Shown: positions 1 through 11,010, counted from the first letter of the stretch. The stretch is DNA of 64,000 nt from Rattus norvegicus (GCF_036323735.1 NC_086019.1:235317602-235381601), one strand, 5' to 3'. The notes: generated from the letters alone by a model not told the origin. Numbers and translations: made by a program.

Positions 1-640
1 ATCCTATCCGACCTCTTCTCGGACTCTCTACTTCTCTTGAAGTGTTTGGTTGATTTATGAGCTCTTTACAAGCAAAGGGAGTCAGGACCGTCATCCTCAA
101 ATGTGCCATTTTGAGATACAGGTAATAATGACTCAGTAGATGCAGGAAAAGTTTTTTGTTTTGTTTTGTTTTGTTTTTTGCCTAAAGGCAGAGCCTCAAT
201 TTCCCAGAGATAATAATACCGTCACCCCCAATATTCCTGTGTCAGGATGTGAGAACATTTCTCGTCCTAAGATACGGACCTCAGAGATGGGCAGAGAAGC
301 ACAAAGTCGTCTTTCATTACTGCTCTCCATGTACTGCCAGCCATTTCTCCGTAACACTGATCCTAGGGCCATCAATCCACCTCACTGTCTCAGTCAGCTT
401 CCCAGACTTCCTACCTCTTGCTAGGAGGGCAGACACACCCCCGAGTCTAAGTATATCTTCCAGCTCTTACTTTTTTTTCTACGAAGTCCCTGTTCATAGG
501 AAAATTTTGACATACATAAAAATATAAACCCATTTGATTTTTGTCATCTTAATTCACAGGCGCTGACTCTACAAGGGTAGCTGAATGTTTCCGCCTCTCG
601 GACAGTAGCCATTTTTATAATTCTTCTAAAGTAATTCCTT
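1..640. other. single-copy sequence, no gene seen
   Basis: No recognisable repeat or exon apart from a short GTTTT run at about 153-178. Two overlapping open frames of 92-94 codons are present, but they show no signal, domain or codon pattern and I read them as chance frames. Confidence 0.4.
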
Positions 641-654
641 CTAATTGCCCAGTA

Positions 655-800
655 TGTGAGAAGTAACAGTCTAACTACAGTCTACAGTTAACCCCCCTTT
701 AACAAATGAGCAAACTAAAGAGAGGGCTGGGCTGGAACTGAATCCAAGCAGTTTGGTTCTCACAGAGCATGAGTACACTGTGCTACCTCCCACAGTTCCC
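655..800 (-). mobile_element. MIR SINE fragment (ancient)
   Basis: The order of blocks matches the reverse complement of MIR: a 'tttaacaaatgagcaaac' block (the reverse of the MIR 'tcatctgtaaaatgggg' segment), then the core with 'gggctggaactgaatccaa', then the tRNA-derived end near 'actgtgctacctcc'. Highly diverged, as expected for a family older than the rodent radiation. Confidence 0.6.
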
Positions 801-1240
801 TCCACCCGGCAGTGGGGCTTTCTCTCTCCAACATGATTCTACACATTCTCTTCAGATTCCTCCTAGCTTGCACTTCTCTGCAGGGCTCTGCACAGCCCTG
901 CCCATGACAGTAGGTAGTTAATTTATCCTGTGATTCCATGTGTGTTCATCTCTCTCAAAGGGAATCTACATTCCCCGGCCTCAGGTCACATCTCCCACAC
1001 CCTCTGTGGCAGGCAGAGAGGTGGGCACACAAAGCAAACGGGAAGTACTGAAGACTGAAGATATTTCCTCAAATCAAAAATGTGCGTTTCTGTTACATTG
1101 AACATCTCAAAAGTCAGTGAGTCTGTGGATAATGTGTTGGAGTTAATGTCAGAGAGTTAATTTCTCTTTCTTTATTTCTTTCTCCTTCACAGCCCTCATA
1201 GATTTGAGAAAATACGGCCATTAAAAAAAAATCTCATGAC
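801..1240. other. single-copy sequence, no gene seen
   Basis: Pyrimidine-leaning unique sequence with no recognisable repeat or exon structure. Confidence 0.35.
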
Positions 1241-1244
1241 AGCT

Positions 1245-1426
1245 CCCGTAAGATGGCTTAGTGGATAAAGACACCTGTCATCAAGCCAGAGACGATGTGA
1301 ATTTGATGCCCCCAGACTCTCCATGGTGGAAGGAGAGAACAGACTTGTCTAAGCTGTCCTTGGACCTCCAAATGTATGGGGTAGCATATGCTCACAAAAC
1401 AAATGAGTAAAAAGAAAATTTAAAAA
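1245..1426 (+). mobile_element. B3-type SINE
   Basis: Starts with the tRNA-like box 'agatggcttagtggataaag', continues through 'caagccagagacgatgtgaa' and the B3-diagnostic 'ccatggtggaaggagagaac', and ends in an A-rich tail ('gagtaaaaagaaaatttaaa'). Moderately diverged. Confidence 0.7.
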
Positions 1427-1608
1427 ACCCAGCCCTTGTCTTGGGTTTTTGTTAGGAGGTTGCTGTGGTCTGCTCCAGCATGATGGGGTAGTGAGGAGGC
1501 CGATGGACAGACGTGCTCACCACCCCAGTGCTTATCAGAAAGCTTTTGCACACTATTCAGCAGTGGGTACATGTCCATTTAAGAGACCACTTATGTGACT
1601 CTTGAAAT

Positions 1609-1625
1609 TAAAAAAAAATAAAAAA

Positions 1626-1660
<35 letters not shown>
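1609..1660. repeat. A-rich and (AAAT)n tract
   Basis: An A-run followed by about ten AAAT units. It probably started as the tail of a retroposed element, but the body upstream is not recognisable. Confidence 0.85.
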
Positions 1661-2074
1661 CTTACACGTAGGAACCCAGAGTAAAAGCCTTAGACCCTTT
1701 TTAAAGCATTTAAACCCGGTTGACCAACTGTAAAAACAGAAGCCCCGCAGGGTGGGAAATGTCTCTGAAGCACACAGATAATGGTGTCTACGATTTATTT
1801 TCTCTTCTGAAAAAGGGAAACTCGAGCAGGAAATGTTCTAAAACCGAGTCAGTGAAACAGAGATGGCCAGAATCTCCTGCAAGGGTGATTAAAAATAAGA
1901 ACTCTGCAATCGCAGGGGCCGCTTCTCTGGCAGCTGCGAGGCCCTGTGCACCTCGGGAAGCTGCAAGTGTCAGCGGCTGCACACAGCTGTGCACAGCAGG
2001 TGCCCGTGCATGCCTGTGGGGTGGGGGAAAGGCTACGCTCCACGGCTGATATGAGAAAATACATCAGTTGTTTT
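1661..2074. other. single-copy sequence, locally GC-rich
   Basis: Unique sequence whose second half (about 1905-2040) is GC-richer than its surroundings. A 109-codon open frame on the + strand and shorter ones on the - strand have no recognisable domain. I call no gene. Confidence 0.35.
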
Positions 2075-2215
2075 TAAAAGGTTTTGGTACTGATGATCGA
2101 ATCCAAGGCAATGTGTGTGCTAAGGACATTCTCTGCCACCGAGCCTCCTCCCTAGCAGAGGCTTACACATAGGCCTTTGAGTTCTAGTCAGTAAGCACTC
2201 TACGACTGTGTTTTA
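2075..2215 (-). mobile_element. ID/B4-related SINE fragments (old)
   Basis: 'ggtactgatgatcgaatcc' followed by 'attctctgccaccgagcc', then 'cagtaagcactctacgac...ttttagcc', resemble the reverse complement of the tRNA-Ala-like B box and A box of ID/B4 SINEs. Two partial units appear to lie in series. Confidence 0.5.
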
Positions 2216-2234
2216 GCCACAGCCGATGCTACTT

Positions 2235-2800
2235 TTGACAAATTTCATTTTTAATTTTTATGCATGTGTATATTCTTGTGTTTACATGTGCATATGTGTG
2301 GACAGATAGGTGCTAGAGCCCCGTGTATTAGGGAGGCCAGATGTTTGGTGTCTCCCTCAGTCACTTCACTTTTTTATCTGTCTGTCTGTCTATCTGTCTA
2401 CCTATCATCTATCTATCATTTATTAATCATCAATTAATCATCTCTACTATCTGTCATCCACCCATCCATCATCCATCCATCTACCCATTCATCATCCATC
2501 TATCCATCCATCTACCCATCCATCATCCATCCATCCGTCCATCTATCTATATATTATCTATCTACCTATCTATTTATCTATCTATCTATCATCTATCTAT
2601 TTATCTATCTATGTATGTATCTATCTATCTATCCATGTATCATCTATCTATGTATCTATCTATGTAACTATCTATGTATCTATCTATGTATCTATGTATC
2701 TATCTATCTATTTATGTATCATCTACCTATCTATCTATCATCTATCTATCTATTTATGTATCATCTACCTATCTATCTATCATCTATCTATCTGTGTATC

Positions 2801-2840
<40 letters not shown>

Positions 2841-3035
2841 CTAATCTATCTATCATTTAACCTAGACTGGCCTAATTGGCTACCTTGGCTGGCTAAAGAG
2901 AGCCCCGTGTTTCTAGCTCCTCAACCTGGCATGGCTGGCAGCCATTTTTTTTAAAATGTGAGTTCTAGAAATCAAACTCATGTCATCGTTTTCGTGTGGC
3001 ATGCCACTGAGCTCTCTCTCTAGACTCCAAGTTAC
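2235..3035 (-). mobile_element. old rodent SINE split by a TATC microsatellite
   Basis: The left part (about 2245-2365: TG-rich, 'ggccagatgtttggtgtctc', 'cctcagtcacttcac') and the right part (about 2862-3030: 'actggcctaattggctac', then 'gttctagaaatcaaactcat', then 'gccactgagctctctctcta') are two ends of one rodent tRNA-derived SINE in minus orientation. The middle has been replaced or expanded by about 490 bp of TATC-type repeat. A related copy in plus orientation lies near 28.4-28.7 kb. Confidence 0.55.
2370..2860. repeat. large (TATC)n microsatellite with higher-order units
   Basis: About 490 bp of TATC/CATC/TACC variants. Near 2711-2800 the interruptions recur as a block containing 'tttatgtatcatctacctat', with spacings of about 42 and then 38 bp, so longer units have been duplicated on top of the tetramer. 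It yields long open frames rich in Tyr, Leu, Ser and Ile that have no meaning as proteins. Confidence 0.95.
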
Positions 3036-3039
3036 TGCT

Positions 3040-4516
3040 TAATAACTAAAGATAGGAGTCAAAAACTCATTTTTTTTCTTATTTCTATTCTTTTCCAAGC
3101 CCCATAATCCTGCACAGCTCTCCCAGGTGAATTCTATCCTCTCATATTAGAGAGACTGAAGTTTCTACCAAAAAGAGGTTGACAAGCAAACATTTGATTT
3201 TTTTACTCTCCCCTCCCACACCCAAAATACCACACATCACTGCATATGCTCCCTCTGGTACAAACACTCATGGTCTCCGTCCTTCCTTCCTTCTCCCTCC
3301 CTCCCCCGAGCTCCTTCTCCTGAATTGCAGCACTCTGGCTGCATCTTCAAAGCAACACCCAGGGTTTAAGCTGAACAGTTCTCATCGAAGCCTATGGGAG
3401 GCACACAGCAAGAATCCTGTAATATCTCAGAGGATTTACTCCTTTTTAAGTTCTTTAGATGAAGCCTTTGCAAAGGGATTTACGAGAACTGAAGATTATT
3501 TGGTGATAATGGATGAGAAATGCAGCTGGAAGTGTAAAAGGCAGCCGCATTCCCACCAAAGAAAGAATTCCTTCCGAGCCGAGCCGAGCAATGTCATTAC
3601 TTACGGAGCAAAGAATGCCAAATGAATTTAATCATTAGCTTCTAATTGAAGGCCTTGGCTAAACTTGATTCTCCTTGCTACGTTAGCGATTTTCTCTCCG
3701 GTGGGACTCTGACAGGTGTAAACAAAGAGAAGATGAAGGCACTCAATTAATCACAAAGTGGGTGAGACAGGCCTGGGCCAGTGAGTCCCGGAAAGAAGCC
3801 ATCTTTGAGTCCCCTCTTGCCTCTAACACTTACCCCATGAGTTCCCAGAGGGCCTCCTAATGAATGGGTCTGGGCCAGTGGAAGTCAAAGGAGGACTGTT
3901 CAAGTGTGCCAGGGCAGGAGTCTCTCAAAGTTAAGAACACAATAATGCTTCCTGATTGAAATTGACTTCTGTCGTTCAGTTCAGAGTTTTCACTAGAAGG
4001 AAAAAAAAATTGTAATTTGGTACCATACAAACACTTGAAGGCAAAAGTTTTACAGCCAAATAAATGTTTCTAGGAATTCTGAAGGAGGCATGTATAGAAG
4101 AGCTTTGCATATGAATCGTCACACAGTTTCAATTACTCAGAGTTCATGACCCAAATCTACTGAGTTGTGTCATTAATTAAACATTAATCCAAAAATGTCA
4201 CCCTTGAACCTCTAACCCTGCAGGTTTTTTTTGAAATGCTTAACCCTCCTCTGTGTCTTATTCCCTGTGGTGATTGAATGACTGCTGAATGCTTTTCTTT
4301 TGGTGACTGGAGGTTGGGGTGGGGGTCGGGGAGCTGTCTTCCTGGTTCTTGAGTTTATCTTCCTAAATATTTAGACTATTCCTACAGAAACAGAGATTTA
4401 GCAAGTAAATGGATCCCAAGAAATAACCTGGAAATGATTTAGAAGTCCTTGCTATGAGTACAACGTCACCTCTCCTAAAGACAGCTAGAGGTCTGGGTTA
4501 AAAGAGTCACTTGAGG
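3040..4516. other. long single-copy stretch with possible regulatory DNA
   Basis: No transposon is recognised over about 1.5 kb, the longest such interval in the first 10 kb. A 148-codon open frame (3179-3625) has no recognisable domain. The second half of that frame and the following 180 bp are rich in TAAT/ATTA homeodomain-type motifs (see the 3455-3800 entry). An octamer-like 'tttgcatatgaat' occurs near 4106, and TAAT/ATTA words near 4171-4186. Confidence 0.4.
3455..3800. promoter_or_regulatory. candidate conserved non-coding element
   Basis: Repeat-free sequence with closely spaced homeodomain-type cores ('tttaatcattagcttctaat' near 3627, 'ctcaattaatcac' near 3740), a forkhead-like 'gtgtaaacaaag' near 3716, and unusual retention of CpG. 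This is what developmental enhancers often look like, but conservation cannot be judged from one genome. Confidence 0.3.
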
Positions 4517-4735
4517 GGTGCCTGAGAGATGGCCCAGTATTTAAAATGGCTGACATCACTTTCAGGGGGCCTGTGTTTGGTTCCCAGCACCAGAATCAGG
4601 CAGCTCCCCACTACCTATAACTTCAGTTCCAGAGGATACAATGCCCTCTGGTCAGTCTCCAGGGGCATCTGCAAGCACACAGTTCACAGAAACTTATGCA
4701 AGTACACATACACATAAAATCGCAATAAATTTATA
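4517..4735 (+). mobile_element. B2-type SINE
   Basis: A-box region 'gcctgagagatggcccagta', then 'tgtttggttcccagcacc' (B box) and the B2 body ('acttcagttccagaggatac'), ending in 'cacataaaatcgcaataaat'. Diverged; no clear TSD. Confidence 0.7.
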
Positions 4736-5424
4736 AACCATTTAAAGCAGAGGCTGAATGCTCACAGTCTTCTTCTACCAACGTCCATTCACATAAGACA
4801 GCAGTAGGAAGGTTTTCCTCAGGGTCTTCTGATGGACCCCTCACAACTATCAAAGCCTGGGTTGGAAGCAAGGTCCTGTGACAAGGCAGCACATCCTAGA
4901 GAGCTGCTTTTGTGTATAACGACGCCATGTTCTTGTGTTTTCCCAAGTGAGGCTGCTGTGGAATGGAGGCCCTCTGCCATCCTACAGAGGAACTGGCCTG
5001 TGATGAGCTGGAGACAAGAAGCCTGGTTTGCCTCAGCATGGAGGAGAGAACAGAGAGCTAAAGCCTGTAGAGAAAGGACAGTCTCTCAGAGGAATAGTTG
5101 GCATTTGATACACCACGGTGAACCCGTGTCTTTTGAGAGCTGTGCTGAGCAGAGACAATGTATCTATTCGGGTCTCACCCGGTCAGGAACTCCAGAGTAA
5201 ATTCACTCAGACCTTGCACAGATGGCTGTCAGGGTAAGGGTAACATCAGGACGGACAGCTGAGAATGACTCAAAAGATCAATGCTACTGAGATATCTCTC
5301 CTCAAGTCTGCATGTGTGCCATCAAAACGTAGACCACTCCACGCTAGAAACCAAGTAGCCTCCTCTCCAGTGTTACTGAAAGTAAGTTCTGCCCCTGTCA
5401 TACTTTTGGTTGTTAAAGACTTAG
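4736..5424. other. single-copy sequence, no gene seen
   Basis: A 122-codon open frame (4832-5200) has no recognisable domain and no splice or promoter context. I treat it as chance. Confidence 0.35.
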
Positions 5425-5640
5425 CTTTTGGTTTGCGTGTATGAATATTTTGCCTATATGTATGTATGTATGTATGCATGCATGCATGTATATGTAGCGT
5501 GTGCATATGTAGTATCTATGGAGGTCAAAATGGAGTCAGATCTCCCCAACCTGGAGTTTCAGACACTTGTAAGCTGTCAGGTGGATATTGGGATTGAACC
5601 CTACTCTGGAGGATCTACCCTTAATCATTGAGCTGCCTCA
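5425..5640 (-). mobile_element. B2/B3-type SINE with TATG/CATG microsatellite
   Basis: Reverse-complement SINE. The right end, 'cattgagctgcctc', is the A-box side, and 'ggattgaaccctactctgg' is the B-box side. The left, tail side has grown into (TATG)n(CATG)n at about 5457-5490. Confidence 0.55.
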
Positions 5641-6189
5641 AAAGGGCCTTTCGGTCCTAAATACAGACTCAACTCAGGGTTTCCCTGGTTTGTCTCACCC
5701 ATCATCATCTTCGTTTCCATCTGTGGTTTTCCTCTGGCTTCACCACAGAGACAAAGTCTGTGCCTAACCACTATCCATATTCTCACAGTGCAGACCTGCA
5801 GAATCCAGAGGATGCTGGGAATGCAGATAGAGTCGTTTAAAGGCACCACACTTGAATAATAGTTGTGAGGCTCTGGGTGCGATCTCAAAGATTAAGACAA
5901 ACAACACCAAAACCAAACAAAAACCACAAAAGAGAACCAAATAACTAGAAATTTGAAGAGATCCCATGAAGCCTTCAGCCCACATATGAAGGGAGCAGCC
6001 CCAAAGTGAACCACGCCATCGATCAATGATGTTATCACCTTCTACTGTGAAAACAGACTGCTCGTGCCGAATGGCATAATATATACATATATTTTTTTGT
6101 ACAAGGTCCTATATTCAACTCTCCATTAGATAAGCAACATAAAACAGAGCCATTTTAAAGTCTATAGTTCTGTGAGCTTTTTTCTGTGT
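5641..6189. other. single-copy sequence, no gene seen
   Basis: AT-rich unique sequence with one short CAAAACC-type A-rich patch near 5900-5930. No exon or clear repeat. Confidence 0.35.
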
Positions 6190-6720
6190 AATCACTGATA
6201 TCTAATCCCACAATGTTTGCCACTCAATAAAACAAAACAAAAGAAAAACAAGAAAACACACTGAAGCTACTAGCGATCTTTCCCGATTGTACCCCCTTTC
6301 CTAGTCCTCTGGTAACCACTGACCTATCTACCTTCTGTCTATATTGCTACTTGCCGTCTGGCTCCCTTGGCTTAAAATAATGTTCCAAATCCAATCCAGG
6401 CTGTGGCATGGGTTAGTAATTCATTTGCTCCTCTTGTTTGGCTGAAAAAATCCCATTGTACATATATACTAGATTAGTCAATTTCATATTTTCATCTACA
6501 CTTTTATTTACTGAGTCAATGACTATTTGACGTGTTTCCACTTTGAGGCTACTGTGAACAACAGTGTTCATTCACGTACAAGTTCTTATGTGAACATGTG
6601 TGCCTAGTTCTCTTGGGTTTACAACTAGGGGTGGAGTTTTGAGTCACATGATAATTCTATTTTTAATTAGCAAAGTATTTTCTATAACATCTGCATCTCA
6701 AATGTCTGTTGGAAATGCAC
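6190..6720 (-). mobile_element. ancient L1 (L1M-type) ORF2 end / 3' UTR
   Basis: Follows the reverse complement of mammalian L1M 3' sequence: 'ctggtaaccactgacctatc', 'tacttgccgtctggctcc', 'cccattgtacatatatacta', 'tttccactttgaggctactg', 'acaactaggggtggagtttt'. Heavily mutated, no open frame. Confidence 0.7.
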
Positions 6721-6724
6721 AAGA

Positions 6725-6915
6725 GTTCCTATTTTGGTCAGTTTGGGGTGCTATAACTAGTTACCATAGTCAGCGTGACTCACAAATTATAATGTTTTCT
6801 CACAGTTCTGAACTGGAAGGCCAAGTTCAGGGTACAACATAGTAGTGTTCTTGTAAGGGACCTCAGCTGGGTGGTAAACTGCTGCCTTCTGTTTTCACTG
6901 GAAGAAGAGTGAAGA
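6725..6915 (-). mobile_element. probable ancient MaLR (MLT/MST-like) LTR fragment
   Basis: 'cagtttggggtgctataac', 'ttttctcacagttctgaact' and 'aaactgctgccttctgtttt' match, in order, blocks shared by ancient mammalian MaLR LTRs read in reverse. It lies inside the ancient L1. Confidence 0.5.
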
Positions 6916-6944
6916 ATACAGTTTCTACATACATCTGAGTTACC

Positions 6945-7845
6945 TTGGAATTTTCTGCCCTATTATTCCACTGGTCTATAGTATTATACTAACATAGTGA
7001 TGGCCCATTCACCTGCCAGTGCCATGCTGTTTTAATAATAGAGCTTCATGCTCTATTTTAATGTCAGGTAGTGATAGTCTTTGTCTCTTGGTTGTCCTTC
7101 AGTGTCTCCTGATGACTTTTGAATGCTTATTTTTCTATATTAAATTTAACAGCCACTTATCCATAAAACAGATTCTTTGTGTTTTCCTTCTTTGGGAACT
7201 ATATCTAGTTAATAAATCCATCTAAGAAGAGCCCACCTCTTCAGAATATTCTCATACTCAAGAGAAAGGAGTGGCTTTTCAACTGTCAAAATCTATGTTC
7301 TTCACATTCAAAATATTTCACAATTGCTTTTACATACTCCTAGCCAAATGGATTTGTATTTCATCTGTGTCAATTATAAATGGCTAATTAGTACCATATG
7401 TATATATGTTTGTATATGTCTACATATGTAGTCTACTGGTTCTACATGCTGATTTTATATCCTATTTTTCTGCATGTGTTGTTTGAGTTAATTTTATTAT
7501 TGATTTGATGGAGTTTTCAATGTGTTCTATGGTGTTATCTGCAGTCCAATTCCTTCATTCCTGTTCAATGTCTCTAATTGAACTGTCCTGTATAATGGCA
7601 TTGGCCTAACACATTTAATATAATGTTTAATTCTTGTCTTACTGTCAATCTTAATGAAAATACCTCCAGTGTACTCCTTTAGATAGAATACTTGAGTTAG
7701 GACTAAGGTGCACTTCGTTATAATTCTGAGAACATTTTTCACCTTTTCTACATCCCTGAATGTCTTTTTTATTAATAAGTTATTGATTTAATCAAAAGCT
7801 TTCTCAGTATTTATAGAAATTGTCATATGATTTTCCTGAGTTCTT
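6945..7845 (-). mobile_element. ancient L1 (L1M-type) ORF2, continued
   Basis: 'tattccactggtctatagta', 'ccagtgccatgctgttttaa' and 'atgtcaggtagtgatagtct' are typical reverse-complement L1 ORF2 blocks. After about 7440 the L1 'cttgtcttactgtcaatctt' and 'atttatagaaattgtcatat' blocks follow. Probably the same copy as 6190-6720. The segment 7185-7440 aligns less clearly. Confidence 0.55.
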
Positions 7846-8032
7846 TTTTAATATTTATGCATTTTATTGTATGTTCTAAGTGTTTGCCTGAAGGAATGTA
7901 TGTGCCCAGGGAGGCCACAAGAGAGTCTTTGAGTCCCTGGAACTAGCTTCAGGTAGGAGTAGGAATTGAATCCAGATCCTCTTCATGAATAATAAGTGTT
8001 CTAAACCACTGAACCATCTCTTCAGTACCCTG
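7842..8032 (-). mobile_element. B2-type SINE
   Basis: Tail side 'ttttttaatatttatgcatt', B-box side 'aggaattgaatccagatcct', A-box side 'aaccactgaaccatctcttc'. Inserted in the ancient L1. Confidence 0.7.
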
Positions 8033-8049
8033 AGCTCTATCCATAGTAG

Positions 8050-8560
8050 ACGGTGTGGATTCTTCATGACAAGCAAACCGTGCATTCTTTCACTCTCCCC
8101 TGCCTGATTTCATTGTGTTCTTCTTGCTGTTGGGTCTGACTGTATCCTGCTGATATTGTGCTCTTTGGCTCCCTAACTTTTTCACGCCTATATTGATTCC
8201 ATGCAATACATTTTCTTCCAAAGTTCAAATTACATTGAAAATTTTTGTTGATCAGAATTGTTTGAACATTGTAGATCGTATTTATTATTTTCTTTCTTTC
8301 TTCAGCTTTTAGCTGTACAATGCTCAGTTTAACATTCACTTCAGAAAAGGATTTAGGAATTTTCCCCCTATCTTTTCAATCTTCTACTAATTCAAAACAT
8401 TGCATCAGCACAATACAGGCTCTGAGGATTAGGTAAAATTCCTTTATGAAACCAACTAGTCATGACAGCTTTCTGGTGTGGATTAGTTCCTTATTAATTA
8501 TATTTACTTTGTAGACATTGGTATGATTAAGCATTTTTGATCTGTTGTTCTAGAAAGTCA
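8050..8560 (-). mobile_element. ancient L1 ORF2, more 5' portion
   Basis: 'gtaaaattcctttatgaaac' followed by 'tggtgtggattagttcctta' resembles the reverse-complement L1 block around 'agaattcagcagtgaatcca'. The flanks are too diverged to place. Confidence 0.4.
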
Positions 8561-8565
8561 TCGGT

Positions 8566-8642
8566 GTTGGCGTGGGGTACAGCTCCACAGTTGGACACTT
8601 GCCTGGCATGCGTGAGGCCCTGGGTTTGATGAGTTGGATGAC
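8566..8642 (+). mobile_element. old ID-like SINE fragment
   Basis: 'ggcgtggggtacagctccac' (A-box side) and 'gaggccctgggtttgatgag' (B-box side) keep ID order and spacing but are clearly older than the seven near-consensus IDs. Confidence 0.55.
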
Positions 8643-8743
8643 TAGCAGGGCAACACCACTCCATCTAGGCCTTCAGATTTCTTTGCATAGGAACCTGAAA
8701 AGGACATGATGTTTTCAAACTTGGTGTCCTCTAATGATTCTAT

Positions 8744-8876
8744 CCTCCTGTCACTTCTTTTTTTTTTTTTTTTGGTTCTTTTTTTCGGAGCTGGGGACCG
8801 AACCCAGGGCCTTGCGCTTCCTAGGTAAGCGCTCTACCACTGAGCTAAATCCCCAGCCCCCCTCCTGTCACTTCTT
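8744..8876 (-). mobile_element. ID SINE with perfect 16-bp TSD
   Basis: Near-consensus rat ID element in reverse: poly-T tail containing 'ggttctttttttcgg', B-box side 'gggaccgaacccagg', A-box side 'ctaccactgagctaaatccc'. The TSD 'cctcctgtcacttctt' is perfect at 8744-8759 and 8861-8876. Young insertion. Confidence 0.95.
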
Positions 8877-8954
8877 AATTAGTATGTTTATGTTGCCTCT
8901 GATAACAACTATTACTGGTTTACCTATTTTGATGATTTCTTTTCTCTTTTTAAA

Positions 8955-9393
8955 ATTAGGTGTGTGTGAGGGGAGTGTTGGGTGTATGTGAGTGTGTCTG
9001 TGTGTGTCTATGTGTATGCCTGTGGGGATGCCATGTGTTTGTGCTTGTCAGAGTGTCTGTGTGTCTGTGTGTCTCTCTGTGAGTCTGTATGAGTGTGGGT
9101 GATGGGTGTGTCTTTGTATGTATCTGTGTGTTTGTGTCTGTTATTGTGGTGTGCTTGTGTGTGTGTATGTGTGTGTTATGATGTGTGTCTCTGTGTGTGA
9201 ATGTTTGTGTGTGTGAGATATGTCTGAGTTTATGGTGTGTATCTGCCTGTGTATCTTCATGTGACATGTATATGTCTGTCCCTGTGTGTGTGTATGTCTG
9301 TATGTTTTGTGTGTGTGTGTGTGGTGTGTGTGTGTGGTATGTGTGTGTCTATGGTGTGTGTGTGTGTGTGTGTGTGGTATGTGTGTGTCTATG

Positions 9394-9424
<31 letters not shown>

Positions 9425-9662
9425 ATCTTTCATATGTCTGCATATGTCATGTCTTTGTGTCTGTGTGGTATGTGTGTGTGCCTGTATCATGTGTATGTGT
9501 CTGTGTCTGTGTCTGTGTGTGTGTATGTCTATGTGTGTGTACATGTAGAGACATAGGACAACTCACTCTCCTTTCACAGTGCAGGTGCCAAGGATCAAAC
9601 TCAGAACAGGTCAGAAACTTGGTGTCAAGTACTTTTACCCACCAAGCCATCTCTCAAGCCTG
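8955..9662 (-). mobile_element. B3-type SINE with huge TG-rich expansion
   Basis: 9545-9660 carries the reverse-complement B3 body ('aggatcaaactcagaacagg', 'cccaccaagccatctctcaa'). The tail side has expanded into about 590 bp of TG/TATG/TCTG variants (8960-9545). Open frames through the TG tract (mostly Cys/Val or His/Thr) are artefacts. Confidence 0.75.
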
Positions 9663-10335
9663 ATGGTTTATTTCTTTAAATATTATAATTTCGACTTGTT
9701 AGGACTGTTACTCTGGTCATTGAGGACTGTATTCTAGCAGCTCCATACAGCTGCAATCTCTGTATACTTTACAGTTCTGACTTCTAGGTATTAGTTCTAC
9801 ATTACCTCAGTCCCTCTTTATCGGTAATTCTTTACATTGAACTTTTCGATCCAAATCACTTTCTAGTTTTGTTCCCATATTAGATCCTAGGATGTGGTAC
9901 CTTTACTCTGCCTGTGCAGTTACCAGACTCCTCTAGCCTGTATCATGACAGGTCTAGATTATTTCAGTATTCTTACAACATCTTTCTAATTTCCAAATCT
10001 CCAATTACAATCCTTGCCTTAGGTTCACCTCACAATGACATCATAATAAAACACTGTTAATCCAGTCATGTTTCTACTCAACTTTAAGGTTCAAAGTCAG
10101 CAGTGCCCTAAATGTGAAGTCTGATCTCCCCCTAAGCACAATAACACAGGGCTCTTCCCACCCTAGCATCTTCTTAACTCCCCTGCAAGTCTGGTCTTGC
10201 CCACTACCCTCTATTCCTCTCAGCTGGACTTGAGACATGATAGATGATTTTATGTTCCTTTATGAAGTAGGGTCATTTCAATCTCTTCTTCGAACTATTG
10301 TTACATTGTTCCCTCTGTATGGGTTTCTGTCTCTA
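9663..10335. other. single-copy or very old repeat, no gene seen
   Basis: AT-rich sequence without clear family identity. Part may be upstream sequence of the L2-like fragment that follows. Confidence 0.3.
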
Positions 10336-10520
10336 TCTTCTGTCTATACAATAAGTTTCTATGTATCCTTCAAGACCTAATTCAGGGATTTTCATATTCA
10401 TTTCTTAGCTCTGTCCCCATGTTTTATATAGAGAAATAGCCTCAAAGACAAGAACCATAGCTTACTTTGAATTTCCAAAGACTGTTTCAAAACAGACATT
10501 AAATAAACTTATTCTGACTC
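10336..10520 (+). mobile_element. L2-like LINE 3' end
   Basis: 'tatccttcaagacctaattc', 'tagctctgtccccatg', 'caaagacaagaaccatag' and 'agacattaaataaactta' follow the order of the L2 3' end. Very diverged. Confidence 0.45.
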
Positions 10521-10787
10521 TTGGACAAGTGGGTGAGTTTTGGACAATGTGTTCATTGTTGGTATAATACTCTAGTGGTAACCTCTCAGCTGGGGAAGCT
10601 AAGTCTCATAAGAAGTAAGAGCACGTGACTTCTCCAAGATTTCTATTTTCCACGATGGAGGTATAGCGTGCATGCCCTGGCCTGTTCCTGGCTTCTCTGG
10701 TTTATAGCTTGGATGGTCTCATGTAAGCCAATCTGATCATGAGTCCCAGTTTCCAGAATAACTCAAGATCACAACAAGAAATACTCA

Positions 10788-11010
10788 GAGATGGGTCAGC
10801 ACTTAAGAGCATTTGCTGTTCTTGCAGAGTACCAGGGTTTGATTCCCAATGACCACATCAGCTGCTCACAATGACCTGGAACTTTAGTTCCAGAGGGTCT
10901 TATGACCTCTTTTGACCTCCAGTGGCGTGTATCCCACATGCTGCACATACGGACAAGCAGGGACACACACATCTACACAAATAAATGTAAACAAAACAAG
11001 TGTGCTCACT
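10788..11010 (+). mobile_element. B2-type SINE
   Basis: 'agagatgggtcagcacttaa' (A box), 'gggtttgattcccaatgacc' (B box), 'tggaactttagttccagagg', and a tail of 'acacaaataaatgtaaacaa'. Confidence 0.75.

Noticed and set aside
2400..2860. Regular repeat-spacer look, CRISPR-like
   Set aside because: The units are tetramer variants with no distinct spacers, and the genome is a rodent; not a CRISPR array.
2341..2954. Tyr/Leu/Ser/Ile-rich frames resembling repeat membrane proteins
   Set aside because: Translated TATC microsatellite.
3179..3625. 148-codon open frame as a gene
   Set aside because: No recognisable domain and no exon signals; low-complexity start and a basic, Ser-rich end look like chance. 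The DNA may be regulatory rather than coding.
9185..9663. Several 100-125 codon Cys/Val-rich frames, with His/Thr frames on the other strand
   Set aside because: Pure products of the TG-rich tract in a B3 tail; not zinc-binding or secreted proteins.
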